This document shows, in pieces, positions 34,996-44,984 of a stretch of 64,000 bases of DNA (within the stretch, counting starts at the first letter, position 1; the number at the start of each line of letters is the position of its first letter). This DNA is from Reticulitermes speratus (taxonomy: Eukaryota; Arthropoda; Insecta; Blattodea; Rhinotermitidae). Below the pieces are notes generated by a model. It searched no databases. It had not been told where the DNA came from and saw only the letters and a list, made by a program, of their open reading frames with translations. The stretch is from the NCBI GenBank assembly GCA_021186555.1, contig JAJKFL010000004.1, positions 21,356,406 through 21,420,405 on the forward strand, in the 5' to 3' direction. Made by a program: the position numbers and the translations under genes.

Positions 34996-35254
34996 TTCAC
35001 AACAATCAACCAACAAAATGCACAATGTTCTTTCTTAGATATTTATGTTATAATATACATTGAGTATTCCTACATGTTTAAATCCACAAGGGTGCATCAT
35101 CAGGGAACTAACACCAAATAATAATGTATAAAACTAAATTAGTTCCCTGATGATGCTCCCTTGTGGATTGAAACATGCAGGAATACTCAATGTGATATTA
35201 TAATACAGATATCTAAGGAAGACCACTGTGCATTTTTTTTTGAATGTTGTGAAT
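34996..35254. repeat. foldback element with paired hammerhead-like cores
   Basis: Arms of about 110 bp face each other around a loop of about 25 nt (35,113-35,136). Outer ends are 'TTCACAACA' and 'TGTTGTGAA'; inner ends are 'AGGGAACTAA' and 'TTAGTTCCCT'. The right arm core (plus) is CUGAUGA 35,147-35,153 and GAAAC 35,170-35,174. The left arm core (minus) is CUGAUGA from 35,097-35,103 with UAAAC in place of GAAAC. Arm identity is high, with about a dozen differences by eye. Confidence 0.8.
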
Positions 35255-35979
35255 TGGTTATCGGCAGTGCGCGGAACGAACAAATGCAGTTTTCTTTTGT
35301 CTGGGAAGTAATTACATTGTGCGCGTGTTAGCATTCTGCAGAGGATCTGGGATATATGATACTCGCAGAAGCTATGCTAGTGCATTTCCACTTCCTCACT
35401 CGTATTCTAGATTCTTAACCTGAAACGCAAAGAGGCAATCAGCAAGCCCAATTGAAAACTTGCAACCCCACTAACGCTGAGAGCCAAGTTCTATACCGTC
35501 CTGTTCGACTAGGTGAAGTCAAGAGTGTTTCCAGAGAAGAAGCACATAAATGTTTGTCTGGCATTCGACGAAGGATCGTTATTCTGAGTTTGGGCTCTTT
35601 GGAGTAACATAACAATCTAGTATAATCTAGTGCTTCGATAAAACATTGTATAGCATTCAATACAGCATAATGATCAACAAGTGCAATTCATTATTGCCGG
35701 ACAAGTAAAGCACTTAAATTAAAGCAGACTAAACTATTCGAGGCTTAAGGCTAACCTGCGACTTTAAAAGTATATGGCGTGTGGCTGTTGTCAACTACGT
35801 ATTTGTACACGACGCAAGACAACAGCGATCGTCTGCCGAGCGTCTGCAACAGTGCAGTAACTGTGAACAGACAGGTAATTACACAGCACAGTGTGCCTAC
35901 ATCATTGCTCATACTAATGCCATCAAGGGCCAAGAGTTGCAAAAGTCGATCTCGGTTTTGCCTCCGAATAATCCCAAAG

Positions 35980-36242
35980 GCCGATCCCAGTGGCCGCGCG
36001 GTCTAAGGCGTGGGTCTACGACCGCTCGCTTACTGGGATTGTGGGTTCGAATCCCGCCTAGGTCATGGATGTCTGTGTCTTGTGAGTGTTGTGTGTTGTC
36101 AGGTAGAGGTCTCTGCGACGAGCTGGTCCCTCGTCCAGAGGAGTCCTACCGAGTGTGGTGTGTCTAAAAAGTGTGTGATCGTGAAGCCTCGAAACATGAG
36201 GCGGCCTAGGCCCCCAAGGGGCTGTCGAGCCATTGGAAAAAA
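35980..36242 (+). repeat. SINE-B, full length
   Basis: Head 'CGATCCCAGTGGCCGCGCGG', B box 'GTGGGTTCGAATCCCGCC', full body and an A-rich tail after 'GAGCCATTGG'. Probable imperfect TSD AATCCCAAAG (35,970-35,979) and AATTCCTAAG (36,243-36,252). One of the best preserved copies. The 128-codon frame crossing it is not a gene. Confidence 0.88.
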
Positions 36243-36626
36243 AATTCCTAAGACAAATCTAACGTTCTTGACCGGACACGGAGAAAGCACATAGTTTACA
36301 GACTTTGCATCAGAAGAATAGTATAGGTAAGTCGTTTAGAGTTTGTATTTACTCATTATACACAGCACATTTGAAACATCACACAAGTTAAGGTAAGTGA
36401 GCAACAGTTGTTTACGTTGCATTATAGCACACACTAATTAGTGGCCCTCTTGACTGAGCAGAGACCGCAGCGTGTGGAGTATCATGAAACCGTCCGAAGT
36501 TGTAGTTTGCTTAGACTATATGGCAATTCTGTCATGATTTTCAGACATTTACTGAGAAAAGCTTCAATGACTCTCGCCTACGTACTTTGAAGAAACAAAA
36601 TCAAAGACTTAAGACCGCGGATTAGC

Positions 36627-36879
36627 CCATCCCAGTGGCCACGCGGTCTAACGCGTGGGTCTGCGGCCGCTCGCTTGCTGGGATTGCTGGTTCGAATCCC
36701 GCCGGGGCATGGATGTTTGTCTCTTGTGAGTGTTGTGTGCTGTCAGGTAGAGGTCTCTGAGTCGGGCTGATCATTCGTCCAGAGGAGTCCTACCAAGTGT
36801 GGTGTGTCTAACTGATCGTGAAGCCTCGACAATGAGGAGGCCCTGGCCCACTAGGGGCTGTAGCGCCATAAAGAAAAAG
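36627..36879 (+). repeat. SINE-B, second copy in tandem orientation
   Basis: Same family and strand, about 385 bp downstream of the previous copy. 'GTGGCCACGCGGTCTAACGC', 'TGCTGGTTCGAATCCCGCC', 'CAGAGGAGTCCTACCAAG' and 'GCCACTAGGGGCTG'-like end ('GGCCCACTAGGGGCTGTAGC'). A-rich tail from about 36,868. No convincing TSD. Several private differences from the 36.0 kb copy argue for independent insertion. Confidence 0.85.
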
Positions 36880-37700
36880 CCCGTGCATTTAACTAAATAC
36901 ACTGAAGTTCCTTTTAGGTATTTCGAGTAAACAAAAACAGCAGGTGAGTTGGTTAAACTAAATATACTGAAGTGTCACCACCATTTTTAAACAACACCTA
37001 GAATAGCTATGGTAAATAAACTTCATTAGAATGTGTATGGATGCAAATCGGCTACCGGTTGAATGTTTCTGGGTCACGTTTTGTGGTTTCGCTGTGAGAC
37101 CCCCATTTTGTTGGCTGAAATCCCAATAGAAATAACGTGGCAGCATTGAATATAAACATGTAATGAAGTTCGAAGCGGTTAAGTTGTATGGCAACGAAAC
37201 ACAAAACACAATGACGGAATGTTGTTGCGCTGTATTTACGTTCGTGTGACAAAGCATGAATATATACAGAGTGTAGGCAGAAAAAGTTTAGATGATGTCA
37301 CAAATTACATTTGACATATTCTGTCATTTCTTAAGTCAGCTGTGGAGTTCAAGTGATTGAAGAGTATGGCAGGAGTTGTGATACAGCATACAGGCACTGG
37401 CGCCGAACCCACGCCACAAGGAACATGACACTATGAAACCACATTTTCTGCAAGACACGGACGATGGCGTGTGAAAAAAACGTCGGGAAAGGTATGTCGC
37501 AACGGAAGGTACTAAAGTGCTAAAGGCAGCTGGACTCTACACAACACAACATAACTCACAACATACAACATAAAATATTTCACAAATAATGTTGCTTGCC
37601 TCTTAACAAACCCATTTAGATCAATTTCCAGTCCGGCCATAGTGCATGGTCCAGTAAAGATTACGTCATATATCAGAGTCCCTTTATTATGAGAAACAAA

Positions 37701-37978
37701 GGTAAGGGTAAAGATGTCTGTGTGCACGCCATGAAGGCGTAGGGTACAGTAGAAGTAGACCTCCACCTATTATTAACCTCAGCACTAGGAGGTCAGTGGT
37801 TAGCTACTACAGGCCCCGGCAGCTTTATGCCCGCGGAACGAGCCCCCGGTACCCATTAAACAGGAGGCTGGGTGGGCCTCAGATACCATGTGGAAGCTTC
37901 GGAGAAGACAAAAATCTGTTATCACTGCCAGAAACCTAACCACAATTCCTCGGTCGCCCCGCCCGTAACCTCGTCCAA
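37701..37978 (-). repeat. SINE-D copy
   Basis: On plus: tail 'GGTAAGGGTAAAG', 'CACGCCATGAAGGCGTAGGG', 'AGTAGACCTCCACC', 'GGCCCCGGCAGCTTTATGCC', 'CCCGGTACCCATTAAACAGG', 'AGGCTGGGTGGGCCTCAG', then a diverged B-box region ('CCTAACCACAATTCCTC') and a truncated head. TSD not found. Confidence 0.72.
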
Positions 37979-38409
37979 TACAGAGACTTCCCTTTATGCT
38001 CAGTTTCCAGCCGCTATTGTACTACCCACTTTTCTCTTTTCAGTCTGTCCGTATGTTTGTGCACAGAATTTCTTGACTCATCCCTTTTAATCGTTATTCT
38101 GTGTGTATAACCTTTGTCCAGGAGGTACGCATACAATGTTGCGTTTTAAGCATACTTCAGCACGGATGAAGTCTATTATTTTAGGAGTTCTCTCCAAGTG
38201 TTTTATTGCACTATCTGCTGTACGTGCAATTATGACATTTGTGTTTTGAACACGTTTATTATCCTTCTCACATAGGAAGCCGTTATAAGTAAAGGGCACC
38301 AACTTTCTGTACGGTCTGAATAGAGTTATTAAAAATTTGTCTCGTGAACATTGGATATCATATCCCTGTACATATTCGGAATTACCTCCTTTTCCTGCAA
38401 GCTACTTAC

Positions 38410-38989
38410 AGGTAAAAAGTTAGGTAAAGGTAAAGTTCTCCGTAGCCGATCCCAGTGGCCGTGCGGTCTAAGGCGTGGGTCTGCGGCCGCTCGATTACTA
38501 GGATCGTGGGTTCGAATCCCACCGGGGGCATGGATGTCTGTCTCTTGTGAGTGTTGTGTGTTGTCAGGTAGAGGTCTCTGCGACGGGCTGATCACTCGTC
38601 CAGAGGAGTCCTACCGAGTGTGTTGTGTCTACCAGTGTGATCGTGAAGCGTCGAAAAATGACGAAGCCTAGGCCCCCTAAGGGCTGTCGAGCCATAGGAA
38701 ACAAAAAAAATTGTTCTCCCTAGAACAGGCCATGAAGGACCAGAGGGGGAGTAGAGGTATAGCTCTACTCTTTCTTTAACCCTGGCAGTAGATGGGGGTA
38801 AGGTGGTCAACTCCACGCCCCGGCCGCTTTACCTTCGGGAAAATAACACGGTACCCATTGTATAGGAGGCTGGATGAAACCCAGGGCCGGTCTCGACGGA
38901 TATGGAAAATCTCGCCCCCACCAGGATTCGATCCCCGGCCGGTCCAGCCCGTAGATAGTCGCTATACCGACTACGCTATCCCGGCCCAC
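38410..38989 (-). repeat. SINE-D, full length, interrupted by SINE-B, 13-bp TSD
   Basis: Identical GCAAGCTACTTAC at 38,397-38,409 and 38,990-39,002 bound the whole block. Removing the inserted SINE-B and its duplicated target leaves a SINE-D of about 302 bp. On minus: head 'GGGCCGGGATAGCGTAGTCG', B box 'GGGGATCGAATCCTGG', body with 'GTATAGGAGG' complement and 'AGCGGCCGGGGCG', 3' end with CTTTACC repeats (plus 'GGTAAAGGTAAAG' near 38,424). This copy gives the cleanest ends for the family. Confidence 0.92.
38446..38712 (+). repeat. SINE-B inserted in SINE-D, 11-bp TSD
   Basis: A 267-bp full-length copy. Target duplications GTTCTCCGTAG (38,435-38,445) and GTTCTCCCTAG (38,713-38,723) differ at one base and lie in the 3' part of the host SINE-D. 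Head 'CCGATCCCAGTGGCCGTGCG', B box 'GTGGGTTCGAATCCCACC', tail 'GAGCCATAGGAAACAAAAAA'. Confidence 0.93.
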
Positions 38990-39009
38990 GCAAGCTACTT
39001 ACGGCTATA

Positions 39010-41790
39010 CTAATTACTGCCTGAAGTATTATTTATTTATTTTCACGTTTATGGTGTCTGATTCATTCCGCATAACCTGTGACAAAGAAACCGCCATTGT
39101 TTCTAAACCACCCGATGCAATTCCTCGAATTATATATTCCATATATACATATGGTTATATTTTATCTCATATGTTACAGAATTGCGCTAACATCTGATGT
39201 TTGATTGGATAATACAATGAGTAAGGGAAACCAAAAAGTGAGCACTGGGAAACCGAATAACTATAAAACTGTACAAAGATTTTGATTATCGTCGTTGGTT
39301 TTGGAATAAGCGTACTCTTTGGTATATTACGAATTTACGATCACATTTTAACTAATTAACAAATATGAATAATTAAATGGTTTAGGCCAAAATGTGCAGT
39401 TATTTCTTTCTTAAAGTTTACGTACACACAAATTTCAAATATGTAGCAACGTGTGATTCGAACAGAGCCTCCCGGGGATGGCCTGATTATGTCAACACAT
39501 CTTGGAGATTTCTTAAGAAATGAATAATTTATACGAATGTCATACTTGAATGATACTGATATGCATTGATAAATAATAACAGACTATACGACCGAATTTC
39601 CTAGCGATATAAGTTTCTAAATTCCCTTGTTTTAATAAAACTATGACTTTCATTTCGTGTAATAAGACTCCGAAAAAACTGAGATTCTGTTCCAGGAAAA
39701 TTGTTGCTGAGAAGCATTTAAGCAAGGGCACAAAAATCATTAAAAAGGCGACTTCTCGTGCTTCTGATAAATTTCGGAATGTTTTCATCTACGTCTCATT
39801 TACTTTATATTCTGTGTTATATGTTGTATATTAGTTCATTATTTTACTTTGATATTGACTTCGTCATGTTTGATATTGATATATATAATCGTGAAACGCA
39901 TATGCAACAGAACCAGGGTGCTCAAATGCCAGAATACAAAGGGGAATTATAATCTAATATTGCATTTACATGGACAATGATCTCATTACGTTAAACATAA
40001 TTATCCACGAATAATGTTGTGAGTGACATTTTTGCAATTAGTTTATCTGTTTAGGGAACTGATAGGCAATCATACGTGATTAGAGGGTACGGATGGTTAT
40101 GCATATACATTTTGGCTACATAAATAGCGAAATCACATTCTAGTTACACTTTGGAATCCAGTCTACCACGATTAACATACTCATTTGTCTGAATTATATG
40201 TTATTCGACTTTTGCTCAGTCATTTTATTTTTCAAATTAAGTAATCAAAACCTTATACTTGAATTATTCTCTCGATTTAAAAATGTGAAATTATCTTAAA
40301 ACCTTATAGAGATATGTCTGCCAGTCATTGAAGTTCTATTCCTAACAGTAATAGAATCTCAACGCCTGGAAATCACTGTATATTTCGAATTCGAATTATA
40401 AATTTATTTTCGGCTCGTAAAAATTTCCAACCCGCATTACGTTTTTGTGTGGGTATGTAGGCGACGTATAAATGTTCCATACATTCAGAACATTCACAGT
40501 TGAAGTGGCATATGATTATTATTCATATTAGTAGTGCTACTAAAGGAAGTAAAAAATTTGGAGGTAATTTTGGATATAAAATAAAAAATTAAAATACCGA
40601 AACAGGTAGCGATTAGGGAAAAACAGCATTAAACATTATTAACCAAATAGGGAAATTAGGGTACCCCTAGAATAATTATACACTTTGTTATTAGATGGAC
40701 TAAAGAAAGTAAGTAAAGAACAAGACGTATTTCATGATACGATGGTGGAAGTACCAATGACATTACTGAGTGCTGGATGTGAGATGGAAAAGAAACATTT
40801 GGAAAAACGGGACAAATTACAATACGAAAAAGAAACATATGTTAATAATATCGAAATGCGAGGCAAAAAATATAATATGAGAGACAGGAGGACAGACAGA
40901 AGTCTGCTGACAAAACATATCTGTTTAAGGACAAATTGGTAGAAGGAAGAGTATAGAGAACTATGTACTGGCGACGACAGAGGGACATAGTACAGTGGAA
41001 AATTGGAATTTGGGGATTGAGGGGGATTAGGAGAAACAATGAGCTGGGGATTTGCCCATATGCAGTTAAGGTAGAATGATGAAACATGATGAGGTGTGAT
41101 GGAGCAATAGTATGGAGGAAAAGACTCTGGATAAGAGATTTAGGAATATTCATGCAGAAGTGGATATCAGAAGGACAGTAAGATGCATGAAGAGCACGAG
41201 CAGAAAAGAGGAATGCAAATGATTAATATGGGAGAGATGGTAATAAAAGTATGAGAGAGTAGTAGGAATCAATTTAAATAATTAGTAATCCGTAGGGACT
41301 GCAAAAGAACACGTAAGGCATCATACAAATGTTGATGTATAGTGTATAAATGATTTACTGCACGACAGGTGTGATACTGAGGCATAGGACTAGAGAGTCA
41401 AACTCTGGCACTTAAAAGTGTAAACTGCAGCAGACACAGCAAAATTCGTTCTTTTATCGTTCTTATATGATACGCAGTTAAGACGGTCATTTTTCAGTGC
41501 CAGTATAAATGCATTATTCATTACCTTACAGATTAATTGGCAGATTTATCGATTGACAGCAAATAATTAATCAATTCGCAGCACACTCTTCAGATGTCAC
41601 TAGGCACTGTTAATGACATTTCAGTGCGCTTAATGAAATTGGTCGGTTCGTGGTCGGAGGCCTACTGACATGTCTGCCGGCGATTAAGTCTGGGGATCCA
41701 CAAACCCGACTGGCATACGCAGCTGCTTAATCATTATTCCACAAATAAAGTTAAAATATCTCAATCGGCACAACGATATTTATTAATTGA
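39010..41790. other. no recognisable feature
   Basis: AT-rich. A purine-rich tract at about 40,680-41,290 contains an 85-codon frame (40,685-40,942) rich in Lys and Glu but without a known motif. No SINE or LINE sequence of the window's families was seen. Confidence 0.4.
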
Positions 41791-41798
41791 TCAAGATA

Positions 41799-41860
41799 TT
41801 TATATTTAGCTACATGTTTCGACTCTTTATTCAGTCATCTTCACGCTAATATAAATTGTA
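41799..41860 (-). ncRNA. hammerhead-like motif with long stem I, core C changed
   Basis: Minus strand: UUUAUAUUAGC - GUGAAGA - U - GACU GAAUAAAG AGUC - GAAAC - AU - GUA - GCUAAAUAUAAA. Stem II is a perfect 4 bp. Stem I can reach 11 bp with a single bulged A. The invariant C of CUGANGA is G here (41,838-41,844), which should prevent cleavage. GAAAC lies at 41,816-41,820. The retained pairing in both stems is the main support that this is the same RNA motif rather than a chance match. Confidence 0.45.
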
Positions 41861-42183
41861 TTTGAAAAGTACAAACATCTGATATCTGTAACATCATTAC
41901 TTTATTGAAACATGAGATCCCATGTTTTATTACAGTATTCATTCTACGGTATACAAATTATTAATATATTTTAAAAGAATTTTCCGGTGTTTATTACAAA
42001 GTAACATTCAACTCTATACTAAACGTGCTTGTATATTTTTATATATTCATGGACGTATACATTCCTCCTAAAACAGAGCAGATTCAGCAGAAAGAAAATT
42101 TACTTTTCGCTGCCTCCATGCTTTTTTGAGAGTTTGCAAAGAATAGTATTAAAATTCGCCTGTTATTAACTTGTGTTTATTAC

Positions 42184-42365
42184 TAACTAATTGCACTGGT
42201 TAATATATATGAGATTATTACTCAGACATGTTTCGGCTATTGAAAATAGCCATCTTCATGGAGTATAATTACACAAAGATGATACCCCATGAAGATGGCT
42301 ATTATAAATAGCCGAAATATGTCTGACTAATAATCTAATATATGTTAACCAGTGCAATCAGTTGG
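42184..42365. repeat. foldback element with paired hammerhead-like cores
   Basis: Outer arms 'CTAATTGCACTGGTTAATAT' and 'TAACCAGTGCAATCAG' face each other, total about 182 bp. Each arm has a perfect 7-bp stem II (GGCUAUU/AAUAGCC) followed by GAAAC (minus, 42,230-42,234) or GAAAU (plus, 42,314-42,318), then AUGUC. In both arms the box reads AUGAAGA instead of CUGAAGA (minus 42,253-42,259; plus 42,289-42,295). The shared change shows that the arms derive from one sequence that already had it. Confidence 0.78.
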
Positions 42366-42505
42366 CAATAAAAATATTTTACATATATTTATTGCACGCC
42401 TATTTTATTTGTCATTGCTAACCGCAAGAAACAACATGAGAATAGCTTGATGGATTTTCACTAAATTTGATATTCGGCGGTTTTACTTATGTATGTAGAC
42501 AAATT

Positions 42506-42653
42506 CAGGTAGAGGTCTCTGCGACGAGCTGGTCCCTCGTCCAGAGGAGTCCCACCGAGTGTGGTGTGTCTAAAAAGTGTGATCGTGAAGCCTCGAAAAA
42601 TGAGGCGGCCTAGGCCCCCAAGGGGCTGTCGAGCCATTGGGGGGGGGGGGGGA
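42506..42653 (+). repeat. SINE-B 3' half with poly-G tail, 13-bp TSD
   Basis: Perfect duplications ATGTAGACAAATT at 42,493-42,505 and 42,654-42,666. The copy begins in mid-body ('CAGGTAGAGGTCTCTGCG') and ends 'GAGCCATT' followed by 14 Gs (42,639-42,652) and one A, where other copies have an A-rich tail. The tRNA head is absent through 5' truncation. Confidence 0.92.
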
Positions 42654-43039
42654 ATGTAGACAAATTAAGGATTTTGGTTTCAATCGGATATAAAATGAAG
42701 GAAATTTACATGTAGACCTGCGGGAATTAAGGGCGCAACTCTCCATGTAATTATTGAAGTGTAAAAATATAAAATAAAAGCTGTAATGAAAGCGGAAGAA
42801 ACACCGTGCACTCTAATTTTCTCATACATCTTACGGTTCTCGAGATAAAGAACAGTGAACTAATGCGCCAGAATTCTTACGCTATGCGTACTTTTCCCAG
42901 TTTAATTTTCATATTGCACAAAAATGATCTCATCCAACATTGCGCTTTTTCACGATATTTATTATATTACACTTCAGAGACTTACACTCCATTGTGTAAA
43001 TGTTGATTTATTCAGCTTTTACGTTATTGCCTTATCAGT

Positions 43040-43288
43040 AAATGATGTATGGACGTAATTCTTGAAACACGAAAGTTGGCCTGAATCATATTTCAAGATT
43101 CACTTCCTACCGCAGAGTAAACAACGGTTAAGAAACAATCAGTTAATGATGTGTAGAGCAGCAGTTGCCGTTTGTGTTGAGAACCATACGCAACACACGA
43201 CTCAAATGCATTCTGTAGTCAGAACGTAGAATTTGTTAACGTTAAACGTGGTGGTATATAAAGCAACCACTAAGCTTTAAAGTGTTAA
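43040..43288 (+). repeat. repeat F copy
   Basis: 'GAAAGTTGGCCTGAATCATA', 'CCGCAGAGTAAACAACGG', 'AATCAGTTAATGATGTG', 'CTGTAGTCAGAACGTAG', 'GTTAAACGTGGTGG' and the right end 'CTTTAAAGTGTTAA' at 43,288 match the 47.8 and 49.1 kb copies throughout. The left end is less clear. Confidence 0.62.
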
Positions 43289-43318
43289 TAAAATAGAACG
43301 AACGTATATTGTAACAAC

Positions 43319-43692
43319 AAGGCGCTTCCGGATTTTTGCCCTGATTACTCGGAATGCAAATACGGTAGCATTTATGTGGCACCGTATTATGTTTAGATAT
43401 CTAACTGTTTCTTCGGCCTCTTTGGCTCTGCCCTATCTCTAGCATTGACCGTAGACAAGGAGACACTAACACGAATGTATACAAGTTTTCATGTAAAGTG
43501 TGTGTTGCTTTTGTCCGACTTTAAATATACCTGGATTTGGCCAACAGGATTTATTGAATATCTTCTATATAAACTACTAGGAAAACCAGTCCAGCCGGAA
43601 TCAAGTTATTCCATGCGAACAGACAAAGGAAGAACAAACGGATACGATGAAGCTAAAAGTCGATTTTCGCGATATTGTGCGAACGCGCCTTA
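43319..43692 (+). repeat. repeat E copy (variant)
   Basis: Ends 'GCGAACGCGCCT' at about 43,691. Inside are 'TTTCATGTAAAGTG', 'GTCCGACTTTAAATATACC' and 'TTCCATGCGAACAGAC', matching the 3' half of the 9.9 and 54.1 kb copies with substitutions. The left part is strongly diverged. The following ~220 bp (43,693-43,915) is shared with 61.9-62.16 kb but not with the other copies of repeat E. Confidence 0.55.
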
Positions 43693-44389
43693 AAATCATA
43701 GCGGTAACATTGCCTGAATGAGAGTTCCACGAAACAATAATGACTTTACTACAAGCTTCCATTTACATATATATAAGGAAAGGTTGGTCAAAGAGCAGCC
43801 CAAGTCTAACGTCAACAGCATTTTAATTGGAAACACTTTGTAAATATTATCTGCCTTCGTAGATTTGCCGCGATTTTCATGAAGCTCTCTCCACCTGAAT
43901 GCGGGATAAGTCCTTATAAAAAGAGTTGTTTGTGTATTTCCTAGCGCGCTGTACCTGCTTCTTAAGTTCCTCTTTGTGAGTTCAAAATTGAATCAAGGTA
44001 TTCTTTCGAAATTAAGAGAGCTACTAGCGAGCCACTTCATGCCCGCTATTTCTGGTTCTTCTCTATTTTAGAATACATGTCTCGATCCTGTCCCTTATTT
44101 AATTAAGAAATGGAAGTTTGCAAGTTCGCGCCATTAAACTGTATAAATACGACCTCAAATACCCAGTCCTCCTAGCACTAAACGAAGTACGACAACTCCC
44201 TACAGGTCTGTACTTTTGAACACATCATCATTAGAGCAGCGGTTTGAAAACAGCGATATACTGATTGCTGTTAATGCTGTGAGAGGTAAGTAGACATCTG
44301 GGCCAATCGAACGACTGAGATGTTATTTAACCTTCTGAAGACTGGATATAATTTATATTATACTCATATATGTATATACAAATTATCTG

Positions 44390-44890
44390 TTCCTACCACA
44401 CAGACAACAAGTCCTTGCCCCTCTTTTGTGGCTGTGAAATTTGGTCTCTCACAGTAGTAGTCTTTTGTAATACGTTAAATGTATTATCAGTTGAAAGTCT
44501 AGGGGCGTTTGAGAAGAGGGTGTTGAGGAACATATTTGACTTAAGCTGGAGGCAGTAACACGAGCCTGGAAATATTTTATTAATTATTTGTACTCCTCTC
44601 AAAATACCTGTGTTTAGAGTGACTAAATGAAGGAGGATGAGAGAGGCAGAGCATGTGGCACGCATGGGGGAAGAAAATATATATAGAGTATGGTCGAAAA
44701 GCTTAAAGGGAACAGCCTGATTGAAAGACCTGGCCGTCGATGGGCGTATAATGTAAACTTGAATATTAAAGAGGTAGGGAGAAGTGGTGGGCTCTTGTGA
44801 ATAAGGTAAAGAGCATAATGCGGGGAATTTCTTGACACGACTATTGCATCTCAAGAAGGACATTGCTGCATGGAGTTTCAGCATCGTGGT
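44390..44890 (+). pseudogene. RTE-like LINE 3' end
   Basis: Starts with a recognisable 'GCEIWSLT' block (family: GCETWSLT) at about 44,420. It runs through 'FEKRVLRNIFDL', a '[11 protein letters not shown]' region near 44,650 and the 3' end 'GGGGAATTTCTTGACACG...CTCAAGAAGG'. Several frame changes and stops. It is followed by an AACTA/AAATAACT-type simple tail to about 44,940. Confidence 0.75.
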
Positions 44891-44984
44891 ACCATCCTCA
44901 GGCCTAAATAACTACCTAAATAACTAAATAACTCAATAAGTATGTAAGTATGTAAACAAGCAAGCAAGTAAGTAAGTAAGTTAA

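Noticed and set aside
35781-36294. Overlapping frames of 94 and 128 codons
   Set aside because: Translation of SINE-B (35,980-36,242); the same peptide blocks appear at other SINE-B copies in different frames.
40685-40942. 85-codon Lys/Glu-rich frame
   Set aside because: Lies in a purine-rich tract that biases toward such codons; no family similarity recognised.
44393-44884. 163-codon minus-strand frame, the longest in the window
   Set aside because: Antisense to an RTE-like LINE 3' end whose plus-strand blocks are recognisable; low-complexity, not a gene.
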